Made by a program: the position numbers and the translations under genes. Below, piece after piece: positions 42,243 to 50,702 of a DNA stretch of 64,000 nucleotides (position 1 is its first letter; each line of letters begins with the position of its first letter). Source of the stretch: an uncultured Lachnospiraceae bacterium (GTDB lineage Bacteria > Bacillota > Clostridia > Lachnospirales > Lachnospiraceae); NCBI GenBank assembly GCA_910585765.1, contig CAJUES010000007.1, forward strand, positions 1 through 64,000. Direction: 5' to 3'. The notes beneath the pieces were generated by a model. The model made no database searches. It worked only from the letters and a program-made list of their open reading frames with translations, and had not been told where the DNA came from.

Positions 42243-43306
42243 GCAGCATCAATATCAACGGAAGAATGGTGGGGGACGGGCATCCCGCCTATATTATAGC
42301 GGAGATGTCCGCAAACCACGCAGGAAGCATGGAGCGCGCGCTGGAGCTGATCCATGTGGCAAAAGAGTCGGGAGCGGACTGTGTAAAGATACAGACCTAC
42401 ACGCCGGACACGATGACGATCGACTGCGGCAACGAATATTTTCACATCGGCAAGGGCACGTGGGAGGGGGAGAACCTGTATTCCCTGTACCGGAAGGCAT
42501 ACACGCCGTGGGAGTGGCAGGCGCAGCTTCGCGACGAGGCGGCAAGAGTTGGCATTGACTTTCTGTCAACGGCGTTTGACCGTACCTCGGTCGATTTCCT
42601 GGAGGAGCTTGGCGTGCGTTTTTACAAGATCGCCTCGTTTGAGCTGGTGGACATCCCTTTGCTGGAATACATCGCGTCCAAAAATAAGCCTGTCATCCTG
42701 TCGACGGGGATGGGGACGATCGAGGAGATCACAGAGGCAGTCAATGCGATATATAGTACCGGAAACAGACAGCTCGCACTGATGAAGTGCTCGAGCGCGT
42801 ACCCCGCAAAGAGCGAGGAGATGAATCTTGCCACGATCCGGGATCTGAGAGCGCGCTTTGACATCCCGGTGGGGCTCTCCGACCACTCGATGGGTGCTTT
42901 CAGCGCCGCGACGGCGGTCGCGATGGGCGCTTGTATCGTCGAGAAGCATTTCTGTGTCAGCCGTGCGATCGAGAACCCGGATTCGGCTTTTTCCATGGAG
43001 CCGGACGAGTTTGCGGACATGGTGCGGCAGGTGCGCGAGGTGGAGAAGGCGATGGGAACAGTCTCCTACGGCGTCACGGCGCAGGAGGAGAGCAACAGCT
43101 GTTTCAGGCGGTCGCTCTTTGTGGTGCAGGACATCGCCGCCGGCGAAAAGCTGACCCCGGACAACATCAGGAGCATCCGCCCCGCATACGGATTGAAGCC
43201 AAAGTACTATCGCGATGTGCTCGGCAGGACTGCAAAGTGCGATCTGAGACGCGGCACACCGCTCACGCCTGAGGTGATCGACGGTTTCGGGGAGTCCGGG
43301 TCATGA
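42239..43306 (+). CDS. pseI: Pseudaminic acid synthase, PseI
   Basis: A 355-aa NeuB-family enzyme condensing the 6-deoxy-altrose derivative with phosphoenolpyruvate. The N-terminal barrel has IIAEMSANHAG, SADFLSTAFD-type and GLSDHSMG blocks, and the C-terminal ~65 residues form a SAF (antifreeze-like) domain beginning near EESNSCFRRSLFVVQDI. PseI rather than NeuB/LegI is supported by the PseB-type dehydratase and PseG. Start overlaps pseF stop; end overlaps pseH by four bases. Confidence 0.94.
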   Translation: MSSININGRMVGDGHPAYIIAEMSANHAGSMERALELIHVAKESGADCVKIQTYTPDTMTIDCGNEYFHIGKGTWEGENLYSLYRKAYTPWEWQAQLRDEAARVGIDFLSTAFDRTSVDFLEELGVRFYKIASFELVDIPLLEYIASKNKPVILSTGMGTIEEITEAVNAIYSTGNRQLALMKCSSAYPAKSEEMNLATIRDLRARFDIPVGLSDHSMGAFSAATAVAMGACIVEKHFCVSRAIENPDSAFSMEPDEFADMVRQVREVEKAMGTVSYGVTAQEESNSCFRRSLFVVQDIAAGEKLTPDNIRSIRPAYGLKPKYYRDVLGRTAKCDLRRGTPLTPEVIDGFGESGS

Positions 43307-43770
43307 GTCTGCAGCTGAGAAGGGCGGAACACGCCGACAGGGACTTGCTGTTTGGCTGGGCAAATGACGATGCCGTCCGCGCCAATGCCTTTCACACGGA
43401 GAAGATTCCCTATGAAAAACATGTGGTATGGTTTGATAAGATGATGGCGGACGCGTCGGTGCACCAGTATATCCTATGCGACGGCGGCACGCCTGTGGGA
43501 CAGATCCGCCTGAATGTGGAGGGCAGCGAGGCGTATGTCGACTACAGCATAGCGGCTGACCAGCGGGGGAAGGGCTATGGGAGTGCGATGCTCTCGATGC
43601 TGCAGGCGATGCTTGCGGGCGGTCAGATACCGCACGCCGCAAGGATCGTCGGACAGGTGAAGTACGGAAACGATGCCTCCGCCAGGGCTTTTGAGAGATG
43701 CGGTTTTCTCAGGAAGGATCTGCCGGGGTACATGCAATACGAACAAGATGTAGTTAGAGGGTGTTATTGA
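43303..43770 (+). CDS. pseH: UDP-4-amino-sugar N-acetyltransferase, PseH
   Basis: A 155-aa GNAT-fold acetyltransferase. It begins LQLRRAEHADRDLLFGWAND and carries the acetyl-CoA-binding DQRGKGYGSAML (about residues 86-97). PseH acetylates the C4 amino group made by PseC. The gene lies between pseI and a formyltransferase and overlaps pseI by four bases. It is a little shorter than average. With the formyltransferase and deacetylase following, its product may be altered further before PseG. Confidence 0.9.
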   Translation: MSLQLRRAEHADRDLLFGWANDDAVRANAFHTEKIPYEKHVVWFDKMMADASVHQYILCDGGTPVGQIRLNVEGSEAYVDYSIAADQRGKGYGSAMLSMLQAMLAGGQIPHAARIVGQVKYGNDASARAFERCGFLRKDLPGYMQYEQDVVRGCY

Positions 43771-44505
43771 ATGAGAATTATCATTGCGACGATCAAATCC
43801 TGGAATATTGAGCGGGCGAGAGCGCTGCAGAGACAGTGCGAGGGCGTGCACGACATTGTGATCTATACGCGCAGGGAGGAGTTTACGGCAGATAACGTGT
43901 GTGATTTTCAACCGGACTATATCTTTCTGCCGCACTGGTCCTATATCATGCCGCGCGAGATCACAGACCGCTGGGAGTGCGTGGTGTTCCACATGACGGA
44001 TCTGCCCTACGGGCGCGGCGGAAGTCCGCTGCAGAACCTGATCGTGCGCGGGCATCGGGAGACGAAGATCTCGGCGATCAGGATGACGGAGAAGATTGAC
44101 GGCGGTCCGGTCTACATGAAGCGTGCGCTGTCCCTGGAGGGGAGCGCGCAGGAGATCTTTGTGCGCTGTTCGGACATTATTTTCCGGGAGATGATCCCGC
44201 GCTTTCTGGACAGTGGGAAGGATAGGATATCACCTGTTCCGCAGGAGGGGGAGCCGGTGGTCTTTAAGCGCAGAAAGCCGGAGGACGGGCGTATAACGCC
44301 TGATATGGAAACAGACCGGATCTATGACTATATCAGGATGCTGGACGCCGAGGGCTATCCGAGGGCGTTCATCGAGTTTGGCGGGTACCGGCTGGAGTTT
44401 GAGCAGGCAGTGTTCCCGGGCGATGGTGCCGACGGTGCAGATCATGCGGCGGAACTCTCGGCGAAGGTCGTTTTCCGGCGCACGGCGGATCAGCCGCCGA
44501 TATAA
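43771..44505 (+). CDS. Formyltransferase-family protein within the Pse pathway
   Basis: A 244-aa protein with the fold of methionyl-tRNA/sugar formyltransferases (Formyl_trans_N). The key blocks are IFLPHWSYIMPREI (51-64), VFHMTDLPYGRGGSPLQNL (72-90, His74 at the usual catalytic position) and the late aspartate in KIDGGPVY (Asp110). It lacks the tRNA-binding C-domain of Fmt. Located between pseH and the PIG-L gene, it may add an N-formyl group to an amino group of the Pse precursor or to Pse itself, as N-formyl pseudaminic acids are known from Pseudomonas. The start ATG 43771 is directly after the pseH stop. Confidence 0.82.
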   Translation: MRIIIATIKSWNIERARALQRQCEGVHDIVIYTRREEFTADNVCDFQPDYIFLPHWSYIMPREITDRWECVVFHMTDLPYGRGGSPLQNLIVRGHRETKISAIRMTEKIDGGPVYMKRALSLEGSAQEIFVRCSDIIFREMIPRFLDSGKDRISPVPQEGEPVVFKRRKPEDGRITPDMETDRIYDYIRMLDAEGYPRAFIEFGGYRLEFEQAVFPGDGADGADHAAELSAKVVFRRTADQPPI

Positions 44506-44541
44506 CATGGACGGTATAACACGGAATAGGAGAGATGGAAG

Positions 44542-45231
44542 ATGAGGACAGTGTTGGTAGTGGCGGCGCATCCCGACGATGAGATCCTGGGAGTCGGCGG
44601 CACCGTGGCAAGACATGCGGCGCAGCAGGATGCCGTCTACGCCCTGATCCTGGGAGAAGGGCAGACATCGCGCGGCACGCGCAGGGAGGACACCGGCAGG
44701 GAGGTCGTGGAGGCGCTTCACCGCAATACGCTCGAGAGCGCCAGGGCGGTGGGATATCGGGATGTGTTTTTTGCAGACTTTCCCGACAACCGTTTTGACG
44801 GCGTTGACCTGCTCGACATCGTGAAGACGGTGGAGCGGAAGGTGCGCGATCTGCAGCCGCAGATCATATACACGCATTACAGCGGTGATCTCAATGTGGA
44901 TCATCAGTGCACGGCGCGCGCGGTGCTCACGGCGACAAGGCCGATGGCGGACTGCGGCGTGGAGGCGGTCTACGCGTTTGAGACGCTCTCCTCCTCGGAG
45001 TGGAATTTTGACTACAGCGCGCAGCCCGCGTTCTGCCCCAATGTGTTTGTGGACATCGCTGCGTACTACGGGCAGAAGGAGCAGGCGATGAACTGTTATG
45101 TGTCGGAGCTCTGCGCGTTCCCGCACCCGAGGAGCCTCGAGGGGATGGACGTGCTGTCGAGGACGCGCGGCATGGCGGCGGGGATGCGTCGGGCGGAGGC
45201 GTTCATGCTGATCCGGGAAGTCAGACGTTGA
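44542..45231 (+). CDS. PIG-L-family zinc deacetylase
   Basis: A 229-aa deacetylase of the PIG-L/MshB type that hydrolyses N-acetyl groups of sugars. It has AHPDDE (9-14), the aspartate block DFPDNRFDG, and a late HYSGDLNVDHQ block (about 113-123) supplying the metal histidine. It sits between the formyltransferase and pseG. A natural idea is removal of an acetyl group followed by formylation, but the order is not determined. The ribosome site is a GGAGAGATGG stretch upstream. Confidence 0.87.
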   Translation: MRTVLVVAAHPDDEILGVGGTVARHAAQQDAVYALILGEGQTSRGTRREDTGREVVEALHRNTLESARAVGYRDVFFADFPDNRFDGVDLLDIVKTVERKVRDLQPQIIYTHYSGDLNVDHQCTARAVLTATRPMADCGVEAVYAFETLSSSEWNFDYSAQPAFCPNVFVDIAAYYGQKEQAMNCYVSELCAFPHPRSLEGMDVLSRTRGMAAGMRRAEAFMLIREVRR

Positions 45232-45280
45232 TGAGGGATCATAAATCGGGTTATCAATATCGACAGACGGGAGGGATTTT

Positions 45281-46429
45281 GTGCTGTATATTCGCGCGGA
45301 CGGCAATACCGGGATCGGCATGGGGCACGTGATGCGCTGTCTGGCTGTCGCGGAGGCGGCAGCGGACAGGGACAGCCTGCATCCGCCTGTATTCATCACG
45401 GCGGATGCGGGATGCCGGGCGATGATCGAGGACAGGGGATTTCGCGTGATCGTGCTGGATTCGGATTACCGGGACATGATGGGCGAGCTGGACCGGCTCG
45501 CGGCGGTGCTACAGGAAGAGCGGGACGCGGACGGCGCGGTGCTGCTCGTGGACAGCTACCAGGTGAGCTGTGAATACTATCGCGCTTTGAAAGAATTGGA
45601 TCGGAAGAGGTCTGTGCGGGTGGCGTGCTTTGAGGATATGGGGGAAGCCTATCCGGTGGATCTGCTGATCAATTACAATGTTTATGCGCCGTCGCTCGAG
45701 CGGAAGTACACGGAGGCGGGGAAAGGGCGGACACCGGCAAAAGTGCTCACAGGCGTCTCCTATATGCCGCTGCGCAAAGCATTCCAGGAGCCGGCGGCGT
45801 ACGCTGTCCGCGACAGGGTGACGGATGTCATGATAACGACCGGCGGCAGTGATCCCTGTTTTGCGGCTGGCGCGCTTGCGGAGGCTCTGCGCAGTGACAG
45901 CGCGGTCGCCGGGCAGGGGATCCGTCTTCATCTGGTCAGCGGTCCCTTTAATCAATATGCGGACGAGCTCAAACGCAGATATCAGGATCGCGGGGAACAG
46001 GGCTGCCGCGATGGCAGTCTGACTATAACGATCCACGAGCATGTGAAGGATATGCGCAGCCTGCTTTTGCAGTGCGATGTGGTGATCTCGGCGACGGGGA
46101 GCACGATCTATGAGGTCAGTTCCCTCGGCGTGCCGATGATCGTGTTCTACTTTGCCGAGAACCAGAGGCAGGGAGCAGAGGCGCTCGAGCGGCTCACAGA
46201 CATTGTCAATGCGGGCTGTTTTGCCGGGAATGCGGCGGCTGTGACAAAGCGGGTGGGGACGGCATTAAAAAGATGCATTGCTGAAAAATCGTACAGAGAG
46301 CTTTTACACCGACAGGAGAGCGGACTGATCGACGGCAAAGGGGCATGCCGCGTCGCGGAGCAGTTATCGTACCTTGCGGCGGGAGGGAAGGAACATGGCT
46401 GCAGAGAAGAAGAGACAACTACACTATGA
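45281..46429 (+). CDS. pseG: UDP-sugar hydrolase, PseG
   Basis: A 382-aa GT-B-fold hydrolase that removes UDP from the 2,4-diacetamido-2,4,6-trideoxy-altropyranose intermediate. The N-terminal GIGMGHVMRC (11-20, His16 being the expected catalytic histidine) and the C-terminal GSTIYEVSSLGVPMIVFY are typical PseG signatures, and MITTGGSDP sits in the middle. Start GTG 45281 has GGGAGGG upstream. It is the last missing enzyme of the CMP-Pse pathway, so the set B, C, H, G, I, F is complete here. It overlaps the following fusion gene by 35 bases. Confidence 0.93.
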   Translation: MLYIRADGNTGIGMGHVMRCLAVAEAAADRDSLHPPVFITADAGCRAMIEDRGFRVIVLDSDYRDMMGELDRLAAVLQEERDADGAVLLVDSYQVSCEYYRALKELDRKRSVRVACFEDMGEAYPVDLLINYNVYAPSLERKYTEAGKGRTPAKVLTGVSYMPLRKAFQEPAAYAVRDRVTDVMITTGGSDPCFAAGALAEALRSDSAVAGQGIRLHLVSGPFNQYADELKRRYQDRGEQGCRDGSLTITIHEHVKDMRSLLLQCDVVISATGSTIYEVSSLGVPMIVFYFAENQRQGAEALERLTDIVNAGCFAGNAAAVTKRVGTALKRCIAEKSYRELLHRQESGLIDGKGACRVAEQLSYLAAGGKEHGCREEETTTL

Positions 46430-49277
46430 GCTGCTGCGCATCGCCGCGATGCTGATGATCGTGAGCCTGCACTATCTTAGCAAGGGCGGTCTGCTGGGCG
46501 ATCCGGCGAGGGCGGATATGACAGCCGCCGGGTATACGGCATGGTTTGTGGAGGCATTTTTTCTGGTGGCGGTCAATGTCTATGTGCTCATCAGCGGATA
46601 TTTCGGCGTGGATGCGCGCGGGGGGATGACAAACGGAAAGAACGTTTCATTCCGGGAGGTCATGAGAAGACCGCTCAGGATATGGAAACAGGTGCTTTTT
46701 TATTCCGTGCTCTTTGGATGCGGCGCATTTGTCATTGGCGCGCGGGAGTTTGACCTGTATCAGTTGTTTTCCTACTGTTTTCCGATCGTGACGGAGCACT
46801 ATTGGTTTGCGACTTCCTATGTTATATTGTGTCTTGCGATGCCGTTTCTGAATGCAGGGATCGCTTATATGGACCAGAGGGAGTTAAAGTATCTGTTATG
46901 CGGGTTCCTGCTGCTGTTCAGCGTATCGAAGACGGTCATTCCGATGCAGCTGCCGTGGGACAAGTACGGATATGACAGTCTGTGGTTCGTGATCCTGTAT
47001 CTGACAGGGGCGTATCTCAGGCATTATGAGGTCACATGGATCAAGACGGGATGGCGGGCGGCGATGCTGTATCTGGGCAGTATGCTGACCGTGTTTGCCT
47101 CCTTTTTCCTGATCAGGCTGGTCTTTTTAAGGACCGGGCGGCTGGAAGACCTGATCAACTACGGATATACCTACAATTTTCTGTTCTGTTATACCGGGGC
47201 GGTGGGCTTGTTCCTTCTCTTCAAAGAATTCGGAAAACAGGGCAGGGAGAGCGGGAGCGGGCGTATGCTGGAGCGCTTCCGGAAGCCGATCGAGCTTTTC
47301 TCGGGCGCGACATTTGGCGTCTATCTGATCCACGAGCATATCGATGTCCGCTCCCTGTGGACGGTATGGGTGGATAGCGGGACGCTGATTGAGGGATCCG
47401 TCGGAAACTTTCTGGCGCATATGATCGTCACGGTGCTGTGCGTGTATCTGGTCTGCACCGCGGTCGAGCTGATCCGGCAGCGGTCTGGCGGGATCCTCCT
47501 GCCGGCGCTGATCCTGCTGGTGTACCCGCTGCGCCATGCCGCGGTCGGGCTGGATCTGATGGATGCGGGCTATGCGCTCGGCAATTACCGCTTTTTTGAC
47601 GCGCTCAATGAGATGTGGAAGCTGGCGACGTACCTGTCAAACATAACGGGTGTACTGCTGTCGAAACTGCCCTTTGGCGACCGATGGATCGGCATGAATG
47701 TGTACTCCGGCCTGCTGATCGGTGCGGCGGCGGCGGGCGTGTATCTCTTTATGCAGAAGCGCTATGGGAAAAAGCACAAGTCCCTGTGCGCCCTGCTGTT
47801 TGCGGCGGAGATCACGGCGCTCTCACTCTGCTGGGCGCCGGGGGTGATCCTGTATCACTATCTCGGCTATCTCCTCATGACAGCCGCTGTCCTCGTGCTG
47901 TTCACAGCACTCACGAAAGAGCAGGAGCGGGAGAAGACGACATATTTTGTCGCGGCGGGTGTTATTCTGGGGCTTTGTGTGGCGGTGCGAATGCCCAACA
48001 TCACCTATATGGCATTGATCCTGCCGGTGTGGTGTGACTGTTTCTGGAACAGCGGCAGGGCGGGGAGGCTTGGGAGGTTGATGAAACGCACGCTCTGTTG
48101 TGCCGGCGGTTATCTGGCGGGCGTTGCCGTGCCGCTTGCGGCGATCTGTGCGCGCTACGGCGTGGCGGCATATCCGCGGATGATCGCGTCCCTGTTTGGC
48201 ATGACAGACCAGGCGACGGACTATAAGCCGGCATCGATGGTCACGGCGATGTTTGGTGATTATATCCGGTATAGTCCCTGGCTGCTGCTGTTTGCGGGGT
48301 ATATGCTGATCGGGATGCTGTTCTTCCGGCTCGCGGACAGGGCGTTTTGTGATAAGATAACATGTGTTTTTAAGACGCTTTATGCGCTGGGACTGCTGGT
48401 CGTGCTCCGGTTCTGTTATGGCAGGGGGATGTTCGGTTTTGATTACAGTGATAATTTTAGCATGTACAAGTGGGTGGTAGTCTATCTGCTGATCGCGATC
48501 TGCATGTGTGTACGGCTGCTGTTTCGCAGGAGAGCGGACAGGGAGCTGCGATTGTGGGCGGTGTTTTTGCTCGTCGTGATCTTTGTCACGCCGCTTGGCA
48601 GCAACAACGGGCTGTATCCGATCATCAACAACCTGTTTCTCGTGATGCCGGTCTCTGTCCTGATGTTTTGCGACGCATGTGCATGCAAAGGCGCGGCATT
48701 GCCAAAGTGTGCCCCAAAGGACGGCGGGATGGGCTCACGCGGCTTTGCATTTCGTCTGGTGCTCGGCTTCGTGCTTGCGTGCACTGCGGTGCAGAGTGCC
48801 CTGTTTGGCGTCCGGTTTGTGTTTCACGATGCGGGCGCGGCGGGCGGTAAGGACAGCAGGGAGATCAGTCTGTTGTGCAGCGGCGCGGGGGCAGGGATCG
48901 TGACGACGGCGGACAGAAAAGAGTCGCTCGAGTCGTTAGACAGGTATCTGTACCAGAGCGGACTGAATGAAAAACAGGTGATATTGTACGGGGGGATCCC
49001 GGCGCTGGCGTACCTGTTTGACATGGAACCCGCGATATCCACGACGTGGGCGGATCTGGATTCCTACGCTATGGCGGTGTTCGAACAGGAGCTCGACCGC
49101 GTGTCCGGGGCGGAACCGGACGGCCTGCCAGTCGTGATCCTCGCCCGCACCGCGGTCGAGCGCACTGCGGACGAGGACAGCCTTGAACGGCAGAAGTTTG
49201 CGCGCCTCCTGGATTTTGTGGGAGCAAACGGGTACAGGCAGTGTTTTGAGAATGAAGCGTATATCGTATTGAGGTAG
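46395..49277 (+). CDS. Fusion of acyltransferase-3 and GT-C-like membrane protein
   Basis: A 960-aa membrane protein with two halves. Residues 1-~370 are an acyltransferase-3 (OafA-type) domain: LLRIAAMLMIVSLHYLSKGG holds the expected histidine. Ten helices follow, ending with a YLIHEHIDVRSLW block. Residues ~380-960 are another polytopic region of at least ten helices plus a soluble ~180-residue tail (VTTADRKESLESLDRY... AVERTADEDSLERQKF...), resembling GT-C-type enzymes. GGAGGGAAGG precedes ATG 46395. The stop codon lies inside the left end of the second 140-bp repeat. Its location after pseG suggests O-acylation and glycosylation of the same glycan. Confidence 0.82.
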   Translation: MAAEKKRQLHYELLRIAAMLMIVSLHYLSKGGLLGDPARADMTAAGYTAWFVEAFFLVAVNVYVLISGYFGVDARGGMTNGKNVSFREVMRRPLRIWKQVLFYSVLFGCGAFVIGAREFDLYQLFSYCFPIVTEHYWFATSYVILCLAMPFLNAGIAYMDQRELKYLLCGFLLLFSVSKTVIPMQLPWDKYGYDSLWFVILYLTGAYLRHYEVTWIKTGWRAAMLYLGSMLTVFASFFLIRLVFLRTGRLEDLINYGYTYNFLFCYTGAVGLFLLFKEFGKQGRESGSGRMLERFRKPIELFSGATFGVYLIHEHIDVRSLWTVWVDSGTLIEGSVGNFLAHMIVTVLCVYLVCTAVELIRQRSGGILLPALILLVYPLRHAAVGLDLMDAGYALGNYRFFDALNEMWKLATYLSNITGVLLSKLPFGDRWIGMNVYSGLLIGAAAAGVYLFMQKRYGKKHKSLCALLFAAEITALSLCWAPGVILYHYLGYLLMTAAVLVLFTALTKEQEREKTTYFVAAGVILGLCVAVRMPNITYMALILPVWCDCFWNSGRAGRLGRLMKRTLCCAGGYLAGVAVPLAAICARYGVAAYPRMIASLFGMTDQATDYKPASMVTAMFGDYIRYSPWLLLFAGYMLIGMLFFRLADRAFCDKITCVFKTLYALGLLVVLRFCYGRGMFGFDYSDNFSMYKWVVVYLLIAICMCVRLLFRRRADRELRLWAVFLLVVIFVTPLGSNNGLYPIINNLFLVMPVSVLMFCDACACKGAALPKCAPKDGGMGSRGFAFRLVLGFVLACTAVQSALFGVRFVFHDAGAAGGKDSREISLLCSGAGAGIVTTADRKESLESLDRYLYQSGLNEKQVILYGGIPALAYLFDMEPAISTTWADLDSYAMAVFEQELDRVSGAEPDGLPVVILARTAVERTADEDSLERQKFARLLDFVGANGYRQCFENEAYIVLR

Positions 49278-49413
49278 CAGTTCAGCCCAGGACTTCGCAC
49301 TACGCTGCGAAGTCCGTGAGAATGCATAGTGGCCTGGATGCATCAAGCCAGCCGCGAAGCGGTTTTTGCATGGCTTGATGCTTGTAACAGGAAGCCGAAG
49401 GCTGAACTGTTAC
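49274..49413. repeat. 140-bp structured palindromic repeat, copy 2
   Basis: Same element and orientation as 38988-39127: left end GTAGCAGTTCAGCC (49274-49287), right end GGCTGAACTGTTAC (49400-49413), hairpin GGACTTCGCA/TGCGAAGTCC (49290-49315) and the 11-base pair GCATCAAGCCA/TGGCTTGATGC (49340-49350, 49371-49381) enclosing CCGC GAA GCGG TTTTT. The two copies differ at about eight positions, with loop bases changed and paired bases kept. The TAG stop of the upstream gene (49275-49277) lies within the left end. Confidence 0.9.
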
Positions 49414-49440
49414 GTATTGAGCGCAGATTGAACCAAAACC

Positions 49441-49469
49441 TTGCCAAAATCACATGAAAAGAGTACAAT
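49441..49469 (+). promoter_or_regulatory. SigA promoter for the dTDP-amino-sugar block
   Basis: TTGCCA (49441-49446) and TACAAT (49464-49469) with a 17-base spacer, 28 bases after the repeat and about 103 bases before the aminotransferase start. Confidence 0.68.
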
Positions 49470-49571
49470 AAAGTGGGAAATATTTTCCAGAAACGGCGGC
49501 TTTGGTGAGCCGCATTAGAAGATCTGGCGGGTGAGAGAACGCACAGAAACACAGAAAGGCATGGGCAGAGC

Positions 49572-50702
49572 ATGATTAATTTTAACGTACCGCCGTTTAC
49601 GGGCAGGGAGATGGAATACATCCGACAGGCAGTCGAAAATCAGAAAATTTGCGGGGACGGTCCGTTCACGAAAAAGTGCAGTGAGTGGATCGAGCAGTAC
49701 ACGGGCACGGCAAAGTGCCTGCTGACACCCTCCTGCACGCAGGCGACCGAGCTTGCGGCGCTCCTGATCGATATCCGGGAGGGCGACGAGGTAATCATGC
49801 CCTCCTACACGTTCGTGTCCACTGCGGATGCCTTTGTGCTGCGCGGTGCCAGGGCGGTGTTTGTCGACATCAGACCCGATACGATGAACATTGACGAGAC
49901 GCTGATCGAACAGGCGGTGACGGACAGGACGCGGGCGATCGTCCCGGTCCACTACGCGGGTGTCGCCTGTGAGATGGATGCGATCATGGACATCGCAGCG
50001 CGCCACGGCCTGTTTGTGGTGGAGGATGCCGCACAGGGAATGGCGGCGACATACAAGGGAAGACAGCTCGGCGCGATCGGGGATTTCGGGTGTTATTCTT
50101 TTCATGAGACCAAGAATCTGAGCATGGGCGAGGGCGGCGCGCTGCTGATCAAGGACGAAAAATATATCAATGACGCGGAGATCATCCGGGAAAAGGGGAC
50201 AAACCGCTCACAGTACTACAGGGGACAGATCGACAAGTACCGCTGGATGAACTACGGCTCATCCTATCTCCCAAGCGACATGAATGCCGCCTATCTCTGG
50301 GCGCAGATCGAGCTGGTCAAAGAGATCACCGCAAAGCGCGTGGCGCTGTGGAGACAGTATGACGAGCTGCTTAGGCCGCTTGGGGAGCGCGGCATACTGG
50401 AGCTTCCCCATGTGCCCGAGGGCTGTGTCCACAACGGCCATATGTACTATGTCAAGGCAAAGGATCTGGACGAGCGCACGAGGCTCATCGATTTCCTGAA
50501 AGAGAACGGCATCTGGGCGGTATTTCACTATGTGCCGCTCCACACGGCTCCGGCGGGGCGGAAGTTCGGCAGGTTCTCGGGTGAGGATGTGTACACGACA
50601 AAGGAAAGTGACAGGCTGGTGCGTCTGCCGATGTTTTATGCGCTGACGCCGGATGAGGTTGATTATATCGTAGGGAAAGTGAAGGAGTTCTATCACGTAT
50701 GA
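49572..50702 (+). CDS. dTDP-4-amino-4,6-dideoxygalactose transaminase type (WecE/RffA)
   Basis: A 376-aa DegT-family PLP aminotransferase. It shows SCTQATELAALL (PLP phosphate site), VEDAAQGM and the PLP lysine Lys181 in CYSFHETKNLSMGEGG, a set typical of WecE/RffA. The expected reaction adds an amino group to dTDP-4-keto-6-deoxyglucose, giving dTDP-Fuc4N (or Qui4N). No dTDP-glucose dehydratase is in view. The GNAT gene at 52533 could acetylate the product. Its end overlaps the next gene by four bases. Confidence 0.88.
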   Translation: MINFNVPPFTGREMEYIRQAVENQKICGDGPFTKKCSEWIEQYTGTAKCLLTPSCTQATELAALLIDIREGDEVIMPSYTFVSTADAFVLRGARAVFVDIRPDTMNIDETLIEQAVTDRTRAIVPVHYAGVACEMDAIMDIAARHGLFVVEDAAQGMAATYKGRQLGAIGDFGCYSFHETKNLSMGEGGALLIKDEKYINDAEIIREKGTNRSQYYRGQIDKYRWMNYGSSYLPSDMNAAYLWAQIELVKEITAKRVALWRQYDELLRPLGERGILELPHVPEGCVHNGHMYYVKAKDLDERTRLIDFLKENGIWAVFHYVPLHTAPAGRKFGRFSGEDVYTTKESDRLVRLPMFYALTPDEVDYIVGKVKEFYHV

